Assembly: GCF_000359745.1 (NCBI RefSeq)
Contig: NZ_AQHN01000011.1
Span: 186,001 to 250,000 of the forward strand
Direction of reading: 5' to 3'
DNA: 64,000 nucleotides
Source of the DNA: Rhizobium freirei PRF 81
Lineage (GTDB): Bacteria; Pseudomonadota; Alphaproteobacteria; Rhizobiales; Rhizobiaceae
Part shown: positions 55,001-63,378 of the stretch, piece by piece
Numbering within the stretch: the first letter of the stretch is position 1
Layout: every line of letters starts with the position of its first letter
The notes under the pieces: generated by a model
The model's database searches: none
The model's input: the letters and a program-made list of their open reading frames with translations, nothing else
What the model was told of the DNA's origin: nothing
Position numbers and translations under genes: made by a program

Positions 55001-55879
55001 ATGGCCGAAGCGCATCAGAAAAAACACGACTATCACATTATCGATCCCAGCCCATGGCCGATCGTCGCGGCCCTCGGTGCCTTCGTGATCACGTTTGGCG
55101 GCGTCGGCTTCATGCGCTACCTGAATGGCGGTGCGCTGCACCTGTTCGGCCTCAATTTCGCGCAGCCCTGGCTGTTCTTCATCGGCCTGGCCTTGATCCT
55201 CTACGTCATGTACGGCTGGTGGGCCGATACGATCAAGGAAGCGCATGAGGGCGCGCATACCCGCGTCGTATCCCTGCATCTGCGCTACGGCATGATCATG
55301 TTCATCGCCTCAGAGGTGATGTTCTTCGTTGCCTGGTTCTGGGCCTATTTCGATGTCAGCCTGTTCCCGAGCGAGGCGATCCAGGCATCGCGCACGGCTT
55401 TCCTTGGCGGCCAGTTCCCGCCGAAGGGTCTTGAGGTGCTCGATCCCTGGCACCTGCCGATCTACAACACCATCATCCTGCTGCTGTCGGGCACGACGGT
55501 CACCTGGGCACACCACGCGCTGCTGCACGGCGACCGCAAGGGGCTGGTCCAGGGCCTCACGCTCACCGTGCTGCTTGGCGCGCTGTTCTCCTGCGTGCAA
55601 GCTTACGAATATGCGCACGCTCCCTTCGCGTTCAAGAACTCGATCTATGGCGCGACCTTCTTCATGGCGACCGGTTTCCATGGCTTCCACGTCTTGATCG
55701 GGACGATCTTCCTGCTGGTCTGCCTCGTGCGCGCTATCAGGGGCGATTTCACCCCGAAGCAGCATTTCGGCTTCGAGGCAGCCGCCTGGTACTGGCACTT
55801 CGTCGACGTCGTCTGGCTGTTCCTGTTCTTCTGCATCTACATCTGGGGCAGCTGGGGCGCACCGGTCGCAGCTGGCTGA
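55001..55879 (+). CDS. ctaE: Cytochrome c oxidase subunit III
   Basis: Subunit III stabilises subunit I and helps proton uptake to the binuclear centre. The 292-residue protein has seven membrane helices, the conserved ASEVMFFVAWFWAYFD block near residue 104 and, at the end, AAWYWHFVDVVWLFLFFCIYIWG near 262. ATG 55001 with GGGGA upstream is chosen; an in-frame upstream extension from 54944 lacks family resemblance. A strong terminator after the gene closes the cox cluster. Confidence 0.95.
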   Translation: MAEAHQKKHDYHIIDPSPWPIVAALGAFVITFGGVGFMRYLNGGALHLFGLNFAQPWLFFIGLALILYVMYGWWADTIKEAHEGAHTRVVSLHLRYGMIMFIASEVMFFVAWFWAYFDVSLFPSEAIQASRTAFLGGQFPPKGLEVLDPWHLPIYNTIILLLSGTTVTWAHHALLHGDRKGLVQGLTLTVLLGALFSCVQAYEYAHAPFAFKNSIYGATFFMATGFHGFHVLIGTIFLLVCLVRAIRGDFTPKQHFGFEAAAWYWHFVDVVWLFLFFCIYIWGSWGAPVAAG

Positions 55880-55904
55880 TCGGCCTCGATCGTTTGAGAA
55901 TAGA

Positions 55905-55936
55905 AGGCGGGCGCCCGGCGTCCGCCTTTTTTTCTT
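55905..55936 (+). terminator. Terminator closing the cox cluster
   Basis: A 10-bp stem (AGGCGGGCGC / GCGTCCGCCT, one wobble) with loop CCGG is followed by TTTTTTTC, a strong Rho-independent terminator 25 bases after ctaE. Confidence 0.92.
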
Positions 55937-55940
55937 TGCA

Positions 55941-56594
55941 TTAGCAACCGCCGGCTGCCAGCTGCTCGAATGCCGAAGGACGTGGAATACCACGCTCAAG
56001 CGCCTGCTTGATCTCTTCTGCGCATGCCTGCGGGCTTTTCATTGAAGTATCGACCTCCAGATCGTAGATGCCTGGCCGGTGGACATGCTCCTGCCAGGCG
56101 ATAACTGGCGCTGGGATGGGCGCGCCGGCTTCAACGGCAACATAAACGCCCCGCCTTTCCGGCCCCTCCGCAAGCCGGCGCTGCATCACCACGTCGAGCG
56201 GACAGCGCACCCCAACGAAGAAGGCTGGCAATCCTGCCAATTGTCTTGCGCAATCGGCCAGAATGCCAAGGGGGCGCGAATAGGCGTCGTGATGTCCGAA
56301 CTCGGCAACGATATTGAAGCCGAGACGGCTATGGGCAGCGATCGAATCGTAGAGTGCGGCATAAAAGCGCGGAACCAACGGCTCCAGATCAGGCCGCTCG
56401 CCGCCGGGACGCAGGCCGATGCCCGGGCGATAGCGCGCCGGCGTGACATGCCGTACATAGGCGTCGGCGCCGAGATTGACCCACACACCGTCAAATCCGG
56501 CCTGGACGGCTTCGACAATGCTCGATTTGCCGGATCGCGGCGCACCGTTCAGGATGATGATCTGGCCAGCGGTCTCGCCCTCGCCATGTTCCAT
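55941..56594 (-). CDS. Chloramphenicol phosphotransferase-like P-loop kinase
   Basis: The 217-residue protein resembles the CPT-like family of small-molecule kinases. It has a Walker A motif in IIILNGAPRSGKSSIVEAVQ near residue 17, a Walker B-like/acidic block VNLGADAYVRHV near 40, and a FFVGVRCPLDVVMQRRLAEGPERRGV stretch near 127 (base- and phosphate-contact type). Streptomyces CPT phosphorylates chloramphenicol, but the substrate here is unknown and resistance is not claimed. ATG 56594 has AGAGGA upstream. It lies between the convergent ctaE and the divergent DUF983 gene. Confidence 0.76.
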   Translation of the reverse strand: MEHGEGETAGQIIILNGAPRSGKSSIVEAVQAGFDGVWVNLGADAYVRHVTPARYRPGIGLRPGGERPDLEPLVPRFYAALYDSIAAHSRLGFNIVAEFGHHDAYSRPLGILADCARQLAGLPAFFVGVRCPLDVVMQRRLAEGPERRGVYVAVEAGAPIPAPVIAWQEHVHRPGIYDLEVDTSMKSPQACAEEIKQALERGIPRPSAFEQLAAGGC

Positions 56595-56741
56595 GAGACA
56601 GGTCCTCTTTGCTGATATCTGGGTCCGAGCAACGATAACCGAGCTTTTCGATTGGACGAATGGACGCATCGCGGCTACTGATTATGACAGGGGCGGGATC
56701 ACGATGCTTGCCCACAATTGCAGACTGATCGAGATCGAACT

Positions 56742-57161
56742 TTGAGCTCAGAGCAAGACAAAAACTCCACCGGGGCGCCACATAGTGATGGCGCTCTCTA
56801 TGCGCCCGTCGATCCGTTCAAGGTCGGCATCCAGGGATGCTGTCCGCGCTGCGGCCATGGCAAGCTTTTCAGCGGGCTCTTGTCGATCAAGCCGCGCTGT
56901 TCCGCCTGCAATCTCGACTATGCCTTCGCCGATGCGGGCGATGGCCCGGCAGTCTTCGTCATCCTGATCGTCGGCTTCATCGTTATCGGCCTGGTCCTCT
57001 GGATGCAGGTCAATTACGCGCCGCCGATCTGGGTCTACATAGTGCTGTTTGCGCCACTGACCATCATTCTGTCGCTGCTTTCCCTGCGCTGGTGCAAGGG
57101 CATTCTCATCGCTCTGCAATATCGCAACAATGCCGCCGAAGGGCGCATCAGCGGTGACTGA
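56742..57161 (+). CDS. DUF983 small membrane protein with zinc-ribbon Cys pairs
   Basis: The 139-residue protein has two CxxC pairs (CCPRCG near residue 34 and CSAC near 53), likely a zinc ribbon, followed by two membrane helices (about 70-92 and 97-117). This is the DUF983 layout, often found beside SURF1 in alphaproteobacteria, as here. The start is uncertain: TTG 56742 has a weak GAGA upstream, and TTG 56718 has none. It overlaps the SURF1 gene by eight bases. A role in oxidase assembly is inferred from neighbourhood only. Confidence 0.75.
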   Translation: MSSEQDKNSTGAPHSDGALYAPVDPFKVGIQGCCPRCGHGKLFSGLLSIKPRCSACNLDYAFADAGDGPAVFVILIVGFIVIGLVLWMQVNYAPPIWVYIVLFAPLTIILSLLSLRWCKGILIALQYRNNAAEGRISGD

Positions 57162-57915
57162 GATCGCCGTGCCTGCTCGCCGCGCCAATCCTTTGTGGCA
57201 GATCGGCAAGGCTTTGATCCTGCTCGCCGCCCTTGTCATCCTCCTAGGGCTTGGCACTTGGCAGGTCGAGCGGCTGCAATGGAAGGAAGGCCTGCTGGCC
57301 GACATTGCCGCGCGCAAGGATGCACCGGCTGTGGCCTTGTCAGCCATTGAGGCGATGGCTGCGTCAGGCGGCGATATCGAATATCGCGTCATCACCACGC
57401 GCGGCCGCTATCTCAACAACAAGGAACGCCATTTCCTCGCCACCTATGGCGACGAGCCCGGCTTTTACATCTATACGCCCTTGCAGCTCGACGACGGTCG
57501 CTACCTCTTCGTCAACAGGGGCTTTGTCCCTTCTGCGGCCAAGGAGCCGGAGATGCGCAAGCAGGGAGAATTGACCGGCGAACAGAGCCTTACGGGCCTT
57601 GTGCGCGCCAGGCTCACAAGTCGGCCCGACGGCATGCCGGACAACGATCTCGTCAAGAACTTTTTCTTCTGGAGGGATCTGGACGCCATGGCATCCAGCG
57701 TCGGGCTGCCGAAGGACAAGGTGCTGCCTTTCTTTATCGATGCCGACAAGACGCCCAACCCGGCAGGCCTGCCAGTGGGTGGCGTCACCATCATCGATCT
57801 GCCCAACAATCACCTGCAATATGCGGTGACCTGGTATGGGCTGGCAGTGGCACTGGTCGCAATCGTCGCCATTTCATGGTGGCGCAAACATCATCCGGAT
57901 GCCCCCGCACAATAG
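57154..57915 (+). CDS. SURF1 family cytochrome oxidase assembly protein
   Basis: SURF1 (Shy1) helps place heme A into subunit I. The 253-residue protein has one membrane helix near each end (about 15-36 and 223-243) and a periplasmic domain between them, with LGTWQVERLQWKEGLLADI near residue 31, GYIYTPLQLDDGRYLFVNRGFVP near 98 and the C-terminal NNHLQYAVTWYGLAVALV near 211, all SURF1 signatures. GTG 57154 is preferred because it overlaps the DUF983 stop with GAAGGG upstream; ATG 57130 is an alternative adding eight residues. It fits with the cox cluster 1.3 kb upstream. Confidence 0.9.
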   Translation: MTEIAVPARRANPLWQIGKALILLAALVILLGLGTWQVERLQWKEGLLADIAARKDAPAVALSAIEAMAASGGDIEYRVITTRGRYLNNKERHFLATYGDEPGFYIYTPLQLDDGRYLFVNRGFVPSAAKEPEMRKQGELTGEQSLTGLVRARLTSRPDGMPDNDLVKNFFFWRDLDAMASSVGLPKDKVLPFFIDADKTPNPAGLPVGGVTIIDLPNNHLQYAVTWYGLAVALVAIVAISWWRKHHPDAPAQ

Positions 57916-57959
57916 GGACATGCAATAGAATAGCTTCATTTTGATGGAATATTCGGCTA

Positions 57960-58006
57960 GAGCATGGTCCCAAAAAGTGCGCAGTGGTTCTTGGATAAGA
58001 TCATGC
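57960..58006. repeat. Degenerate single-hairpin repeat, copy F
   Basis: GCATG...CATGC outer pairs enclose CCAAAAAGTGCGCAGTGG, a degraded relative of the copy E repeat and of the second hairpin in copies A-D (reverse orientation). It lies between SURF1 and ispH, about 70 bases before the ispH start. Confidence 0.55.
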
Positions 58007-58077
58007 GGACTAAATGGAGCAGGCGGCAAGGCGCACCTGTCCATGCTCAAGCCACCATTGCGGATTTCGGAAGAGAG

Positions 58078-59085
58078 ATGAACATAGCCGTTTCCAAACC
58101 TGACCTGACCATCCGGCTTTGCGGGCCGCGCGGCTTCTGCGCCGGCGTCGACCGCGCCATCCAGATCGTCGTGCTCGCGCTGAAGGCCTATGGCGCGCCT
58201 GTTTATGTCCGTCACGAGATCGTGCACAATCGCTATGTCGTCGAAGGTCTGGAGGCCAAAGGCGCCATCTTCGTCGAGGAGCTGGACGAAATCCCGGCCG
58301 AACACCGCGCCCAGCCCGTCGTCTTCTCCGCCCATGGCGTGCCGAAATCCGTGCCGGCCGATGCCGACGCGCGCAATCTTTTCTATCTCGATGCGACGTG
58401 CCCGCTGGTCTCCAAGGTCCACAAGCAGGCCATGCGCCACAATCGCCTTGGCCGCCACGTCGTCCTGATCGGCCATGCCGGGCATCCGGAAGTGATCGGC
58501 ACCATGGGCCAGCTTCCTGAAGGTGCGGTGTCGCTGATCGAAACGGTCGAGGACGCCGATGCCTACGAGCCTGCCGATCCCGATAATCTCGGCTTCGTCA
58601 CGCAGACGACGCTGTCGGTCGACGATACCGCCGGCGTGATTGCGAGGCTGCAGGAGCGCTTCCCCAATCTCACGGCACCGGCCGCCGATTCGATCTGCTA
58701 TGCCACCACCAACCGCCAGGAAGTGGTGAAGGAGGCGGCTCCGGGCTGCGATCTCTTCATCGTCGTCGGCGCGCCGAATTCCTCGAATTCCAAGCGCCTC
58801 GTCGAAGTGGCGCTGCGGGCAGGGGCGAAGAAATCCGTGCTCGTCCAGCGCGCGTCGGAGATCGACTGGGACAATATCGGCGATATCAAAACCGTCGGCC
58901 TCTCGGCTGGTGCATCTGCGCCAGAAGTCATCGTCAACGAGATCATCGAAGCGTTCCGCGCCCGCTATGATGCCGTCGTGGAGCTTGCCGAGACCGTCAA
59001 GGAAACCGAGAATTTCCTCGTCAATCGCGAGCTGCGCAGCATCGAGCTGACGACCGCTGACATGGCTTTCGTCAACGGCGAATGA
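58078..59085 (+). CDS. ispH: 4-hydroxy-3-methylbut-2-enyl diphosphate reductase
   Basis: IspH is the last enzyme of the MEP pathway, producing IPP and DMAPP; dxs, the first, is at 29.7 kb. The 335-residue protein has the three [4Fe-4S] ligand cysteines, in [15 protein letters not shown] near residue 14, [12 protein letters not shown] near 102 and [11 protein letters not shown] near 203, plus [15 protein letters not shown] near 229. ATG 58078 with GGAAGAGAG upstream is chosen; the frame further upstream contains a repeat. thrB follows after 34 bases. Confidence 0.95.
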   Translation: MNIAVSKPDLTIRLCGPRGFCAGVDRAIQIVVLALKAYGAPVYVRHEIVHNRYVVEGLEAKGAIFVEELDEIPAEHRAQPVVFSAHGVPKSVPADADARNLFYLDATCPLVSKVHKQAMRHNRLGRHVVLIGHAGHPEVIGTMGQLPEGAVSLIETVEDADAYEPADPDNLGFVTQTTLSVDDTAGVIARLQERFPNLTAPAADSICYATTNRQEVVKEAAPGCDLFIVVGAPNSSNSKRLVEVALRAGAKKSVLVQRASEIDWDNIGDIKTVGLSAGASAPEVIVNEIIEAFRARYDAVVELAETVKETENFLVNRELRSIELTTADMAFVNGE

Positions 59086-59119
59086 CCGATCCCTAAGTGC
59101 CCAAGCGCAGGATTATTTC

Positions 59120-60085
59120 GTGGCTGTTTATACCGATATTACTGAAGACGATTTGAAGTGGTTCCTGACGGAATACGAGGTCGGCGAATTGCTTTCCTAC
59201 AAGGGCATTGCCGAGGGCGTCGAGAATTCGAACTTCCTGCTGCACACGACGCGCGATCCGCTCATCCTGACGCTTTATGAGAAGCGCGTCGACAAGGGCG
59301 ATCTGCCGTTCTTCCTGGGGCTGATGCAGCACCTGGCAAGCCGCGGCCTGTCCTGTCCGCTGCCTTTGCCGCGCCGTGACGGCGAATTGCTCGGCCATCT
59401 CTCCGGCCGCCCTGCCGCCCTGATCTCCTTCCTCGAGGGCATGTGGCTTCGCAAGCCCGAGGCGCATCATTGCCGCGAGGTCGGCAAGGCGCTCGCCGCC
59501 ATGCACATCGCCGGCGAAGGCTTCGCCATCCGCCGCCCGAACGCACTGTCGCTCGAGGGCTGGCAGGGTCTCTGGGAGAAGTCCGAGGCCCGTGCCGATG
59601 AAGTCGAAGCCGGCTTGCAGGACGAGATCCGCGGCGAGCTCGATTTCCTCGCGCGCCATTGGCCGAAGAACTTGCCCGAAGGCGTCATCCATGCCGATCT
59701 TTTCCCGGACAATGTCTTCTTCCTCGGCGACAAGCTGTCGGGCCTGATCGATTTCTATTTCGCCTGCAACGATCAGCTCGCCTACGACGTCTCGATCTGC
59801 CTCAACGCCTGGTGCTTCGAGAAGGATCACGCCTATAACATCACCAAGGGCAAGGCGCTGCTCGAAGGCTATCAGAGCGTACGGCCGCTGAATCCGGCCG
59901 AAATCGCCGCCTTGCCGATGCTGGCGCGCGGCTCGGCGCTGCGCTTCTTCCTGACGCGGCTCTACGACTGGCTGACGACGCCGGCCGGCGCGATGGTTAC
60001 CAAGAAGGACCCGATCGAATATCTGCGCAAGCTGCGCTTCCACCGCCAGATCGCTTCATCAGCCGAATACGGGCTGCAGGCATGA
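59120..60085 (+). CDS. thrB: Homoserine kinase (ThrB2, aminoglycoside-kinase fold)
   Basis: ThrB phosphorylates homoserine on the path to threonine. The 321-residue protein is the type with the APH/ChoK kinase fold. It has [11 protein letters not shown] near residue 34 (nucleotide loop), the catalytic [11 protein letters not shown] near 192 (H-x-D-x4-N), and the metal Asp in [13 protein letters not shown] near 208. GTG 59120 with AGGA eight bases upstream starts it. The last bases overlap the rnhA start (ATGA). Confidence 0.93.
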   Translation: MAVYTDITEDDLKWFLTEYEVGELLSYKGIAEGVENSNFLLHTTRDPLILTLYEKRVDKGDLPFFLGLMQHLASRGLSCPLPLPRRDGELLGHLSGRPAALISFLEGMWLRKPEAHHCREVGKALAAMHIAGEGFAIRRPNALSLEGWQGLWEKSEARADEVEAGLQDEIRGELDFLARHWPKNLPEGVIHADLFPDNVFFLGDKLSGLIDFYFACNDQLAYDVSICLNAWCFEKDHAYNITKGKALLEGYQSVRPLNPAEIAALPMLARGSALRFFLTRLYDWLTTPAGAMVTKKDPIEYLRKLRFHRQIASSAEYGLQA

Positions 60086-60522
60086 AGCACGTCGATATTT
60101 TTACCGACGGCGCCTGCTCCGGCAATCCCGGCCCCGGCGGCTGGGGCGCCGTGCTTCGCTATGGCGAGGCGGAAAAGGAACTCTCCGGCGGCGAGGCTGA
60201 GACGACCAACAACCGCATGGAACTGATGGCGGCGATCTCGGCGCTGTCAGCGCTGAAGAGCCCTTGCGAGGTCGATCTCTACACCGACAGCGTCTACGTC
60301 AAGGACGGCATCACCAAATGGATCTTCGGCTGGAAGAGGAACGGCTGGAAGACATCGGACAAGAAGCCGGTGAAGAATGCCGAGCTGTGGCAGGCGCTGG
60401 ACGAGGCCTATAACAGGCACAAGGTGACGCTGCATTGGGTCAAGGGCCATGCCGGGCATCCCGAAAATGAGCGCGCGGATGAGCTGGCGCGCAAGGGGAT
60501 GGAGCCGTTTAAGCGGAAGTAG
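60082..60522 (+). CDS. rnhA: Ribonuclease HI
   Basis: RNase HI cuts the RNA strand of RNA-DNA hybrids such as R-loops and leftover primers. The 146-residue protein has the DEDD catalytic residues: Asp in [15 protein letters not shown] near residue 8, Glu in NNRMELMA near 46, Asp in YTDSVYV near 68 and Asp in NERADELA near 132. It overlaps thrB by four bases and is translationally coupled to it. The ispH-thrB-rnhA run appears to be one unit. Confidence 0.95.
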   Translation: MKHVDIFTDGACSGNPGPGGWGAVLRYGEAEKELSGGEAETTNNRMELMAAISALSALKSPCEVDLYTDSVYVKDGITKWIFGWKRNGWKTSDKKPVKNAELWQALDEAYNRHKVTLHWVKGHAGHPENERADELARKGMEPFKRK

Positions 60523-60589
60523 GCGGCGGCGGGCCAATGTTTGGACAGTCGCTTTGCGCCAAAAGCCGCCGTTCCGCCCATGCGGGTGA

Positions 60590-61699
60590 TTAGATCACGA
60601 ATTCCTCCTCGTACGTCTGTGGCTCGGGAACGACCGTAACCTCCACCGGAACGATCCAATTGGCCGCGTAGCTCTCGCAGTCGGAACGCTGGAGGTCGGG
60701 CTGCACGCACCCCGCCCCATCGATCGCGCGACATCGCAGTATATATCGCCCCACTTCTTCAGGGGTCCATATGTACTCCCACAAACGCCACGCAAAGGGA
60801 TGTTCTGTTTCGAGGAGCCTTCCCTCGCGCCAGCCCCTGCCATCTCCGGTGCAGACCTGTACCTGCCGGATAGCAGCCTCTCCGCTCCAGGCGGCTCCGA
60901 AAATCCGGTACGGTTGGCCGGCGATGAGACGTGCCCCCTGTACGGGACGCGCGATCTGCGCTTTGACCTCCATCTCCGCCAGGGGGACCAGCCTGGGTTC
61001 CCCGAGGCTGCGCTCCCAACGGAAATAGTCGCGCGCCTGCCAGTAGCCAAGGAACGGTTGCTCCACAACCGTGATATGCGTGATCCACTTGACCCAAGCC
61101 ATGCCGAACCAGCCACCCACGACCGCGCGTAGCGGGTAGCCGTGATCGCGCGTCAACGGCTCTTCGTTCATCGAATAGGCAAGGATCGTGCTGTCAGCGA
61201 TGGCCTTCTCAAGTGGTAAACTGCGCGCAAAAGCGATGGGGCCGGGAGAAGCCGTTTTCTTGTTCGTGTCGACAACGCCGCTGTCGGCGCCTGCGAGCAG
61301 AACCTCACGTGCGGTTCGCTTGACGCCCGCCATTTCCAAAATCTCGCGCAGAAGAACACCTGTCCACGCGGCATTGCCGACGGCTCCGTTCTGCCACTGC
61401 AACCCCTCCCTCGGCGGCTCATAGTAGACGCGCCCGTTCCCTGCGCACTCGACGACGGCGGTCAAAGTCGTGCTCCGCATCGCCTTGATGCTGTCGAGGT
61501 CAAGTTCGATCGGCCGCTCCACCGCCCCGCCAACGCGCAATCTCCAGTCTCGCGCATCGAGGTCCGGCGACGGGAAATGGTTTCGCACGAAGAACAGCTC
61601 GGTCGGGATCAGCCAATCGGAGAGCGACGCAAACGGAAACTCGATGTTTGGTGGGGATTTCTGTCGAACTATCAGGCTGGGTTGCTGTGGTGTCGGCAT
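60590..61699 (-). CDS. Sulfite oxidase-like molybdopterin enzyme
   Basis: The 369-residue protein has the sulfite oxidase layout: an oxidoreductase molybdopterin domain (about residues 20-210) with the molybdenum-ligand Cys in AVVECAGNGR near 87, followed by a Mo-co dimerisation domain (about 235-350). There is no heme domain, and no signal peptide is seen, so unlike periplasmic SorA/SorT it may be cytosolic. ATG 61699 is chosen because GGGGAG and GAGG lie just upstream; GTG 61765 would add 22 residues without a ribosome site. Electron acceptor and substrate are unknown. Confidence 0.85.
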   Translation of the reverse strand: MPTPQQPSLIVRQKSPPNIEFPFASLSDWLIPTELFFVRNHFPSPDLDARDWRLRVGGAVERPIELDLDSIKAMRSTTLTAVVECAGNGRVYYEPPREGLQWQNGAVGNAAWTGVLLREILEMAGVKRTAREVLLAGADSGVVDTNKKTASPGPIAFARSLPLEKAIADSTILAYSMNEEPLTRDHGYPLRAVVGGWFGMAWVKWITHITVVEQPFLGYWQARDYFRWERSLGEPRLVPLAEMEVKAQIARPVQGARLIAGQPYRIFGAAWSGEAAIRQVQVCTGDGRGWREGRLLETEHPFAWRLWEYIWTPEEVGRYILRCRAIDGAGCVQPDLQRSDCESYAANWIVPVEVTVVPEPQTYEEEFVI

Positions 61700-61966
61700 C
61701 GTCCTCGTCTCCCCTTCCAAGAGCACAACGTCGGCTCTTAGTCGCGCGAATTCCGGTTCGGTCACTCGCAGTGCGTCTGTCGCATTCCACCTTCGGGCCG
61801 CATTCTAGCACATACCGAACGTCTCTTGGATCGACCTCGAACGGCTGCAATGGGCCGAAAGCAGTCATGGTAGGCGATCACCAAAAAAACCAAACATCAC
61901 CACCCCCCATCTTGCCCCATCCTCCTTTCCCTCTATGCTGCCCCCGACACCCAGGGAGGCTGACTC

Positions 61967-62275
61967 ATGATCCTGCATTGCGTTTTTCTTCGGCTCAAAT
62001 CCGCCATGACACAGGAGGAGAAGAGGGCGCTCTTCGAATCCGTCGTCGCCTTGCAAAAGGTCATTCCCGGCATCGTCGATGTGAAATATGGGCCGAATGT
62101 TTCGCCGGAGGGGCTGCATGGCGGTTTCGTCGATGGCTTTGCCGTGACATTCGAGAGCCCGGAAGCGCGCGATGCCTATCTCGTCCATCCAGATCATGTC
62201 GCCGTCGGCGAGCGGATCGTCTCTTCGACCGATGGCGGCCTGGCTGGCATTCTCGTCTTCGATCTCAATATCTAA
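61967..62275 (+). CDS. Dabb family (stress-responsive alpha-beta barrel) protein
   Basis: The 102-residue protein has the Dabb pattern: an opening strand with His (ILHCVFLRLK), a helix, and VDGFAVTFESPEARDAYLVHPDHVA near residue 55-79. Members form dimeric alpha-beta barrels linked to stress response or small-molecule turnover; function here is unknown. GGGAGG upstream supports ATG 61967. It is divergent from the sulfite-oxidase-like gene. Confidence 0.82.
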   Translation: MILHCVFLRLKSAMTQEEKRALFESVVALQKVIPGIVDVKYGPNVSPEGLHGGFVDGFAVTFESPEARDAYLVHPDHVAVGERIVSSTDGGLAGILVFDLNI

Positions 62276-62351
62276 GCAGAGTGGCTTCAGGCAGGCAGGT
62301 CGCAGGTGAAACAGTCCTGCGACCCGGTTTGTCGCCGCTTGCTCGATTCTG

Positions 62352-62449
62352 GAGCGGTTCAGCTTTTCATGGAGTCTCTGAACCGCTCTATCTCTTTATT
62401 TTCACGCAAGTCCTGAAGGAAAACCGCTACGCAGTTTTCCTGGACTTGC
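62352..62449. repeat. Two-hairpin intergenic repeat, copy D
   Basis: The first hairpin (62352-62388) has perfect arms GAGCGGTTCAG / CTGAACCGCTC. The second (62406-62449) has perfect outer arms GCAAGTCC / GGACTTGC around GGAAAA...TTTTCC with loop CCGCTACGCAG. It lies between the Dabb gene and the convergent metal-binding-protein gene. Confidence 0.8.
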
Positions 62450-62456
62450 TCCAGGC

Positions 62457-63359
62457 TTAGCTCGACTTCGCCATCGCCGCAGCCATCTGATCAACGTTAT
62501 AACGGAACATCTTTTCGTAAGTCGAAGCCGGTCCGTTGGCCTTTGACAGCGATTCCACGTAGAGCTCACCGCCGGGCTCGGCGCCGGTCGCCTTGGCAAC
62601 CTGCTTGACGAGGCGGGGATCGTTCGAGTTTTCGAAGAAATAAGCCTTCACGTGCTCGGTTTTGATCTGCTCGATCAGCTTGGCGACATTGGCGGCAGAG
62701 GCCTCCGTTTCCGTCGAGAAGCCGAGCGGGGCGAGGAAGCTGACCTTGTATTCGCGGCCGAAATAGCCGAAGGCGTCGTGGCTGGTCAGCACCTTGCGGC
62801 GGTCTTCGGGGATCTTGTCGAACTTGCTGTGCGCGTAGGCGTCAAGCTCGGTCAGCACCTTGGTGTAGCGTTCGGCATTGGCCTTGAAATCGGCCGCGTC
62901 GGCCGGATCGGCAGCGGACAGAGCCTTCTCGATATTGGCGACCCAGACCTTCACGTTGACGGGGCTGTTCCACACATGCGGATCGGTGACGGTCTTGCCG
63001 TCATCGACCATGGTGCGCATATTGATGCCGTCCGAGGTGACGACGGGCGTTCCCTTGTAACCCGATGCGGTGATCAGCCGGTCCATCCAGCCTTCCAGGC
63101 CTTCGCCGCTGACGAACACGACTTTTGCCGCATTCAGCGTCTTGGCGTCGGCAGGCGAAGGCTCGAATTCATGGGGGTCGCCGTTCGGGCCGACGAGGCT
63201 CGAAACTTTCACATGGTCGCCGCCGACATGCTTGACGACATCGGCAAGCACGGTGAAGGAAGCGACGACATTGAGTGTCTCGGCCGAAGCCGGGCCGGCG
63301 ACGCCGAAGGCGACGAAGGCTGCCGCAGCGGCTGAGAGAAGCAGTCTCTGTTTGTTCAT
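62457..63359 (-). CDS. Metal ABC transporter substrate-binding protein (ZnuA/TroA family)
   Basis: The 300-residue protein has a signal peptide (about residues 1-26) and the two-lobed cluster A-I fold for Zn2+ or Mn2+. Candidate metal ligands are His in DPHEFEPSPAD near 61, His in DPHVWNSPVNV near 127, His in LTSHDAFGYFGREYKV near 190 and an acidic residue in FENSNDPRL near 253. The His-rich loop of many ZnuA proteins is missing. ATG 63359 has AAGGAG upstream. The permease gene lies 19 bases upstream on the same strand. Zn is more likely than Mn, but the metal is unproven. Confidence 0.88.
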   Translation of the reverse strand: MNKQRLLLSAAAAAFVAFGVAGPASAETLNVVASFTVLADVVKHVGGDHVKVSSLVGPNGDPHEFEPSPADAKTLNAAKVVFVSGEGLEGWMDRLITASGYKGTPVVTSDGINMRTMVDDGKTVTDPHVWNSPVNVKVWVANIEKALSAADPADAADFKANAERYTKVLTELDAYAHSKFDKIPEDRRKVLTSHDAFGYFGREYKVSFLAPLGFSTETEASAANVAKLIEQIKTEHVKAYFFENSNDPRLVKQVAKATGAEPGGELYVESLSKANGPASTYEKMFRYNVDQMAAAMAKSS

Positions 63360-63378
63360 GCGAGTCTCCTTGTTCGGA

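Noticed and set aside
55941..56594. Chloramphenicol resistance gene
   Set aside because: The kinase resembles the CPT family fold, but fold resemblance does not establish the drug as substrate, and there is no resistance or mobile context.
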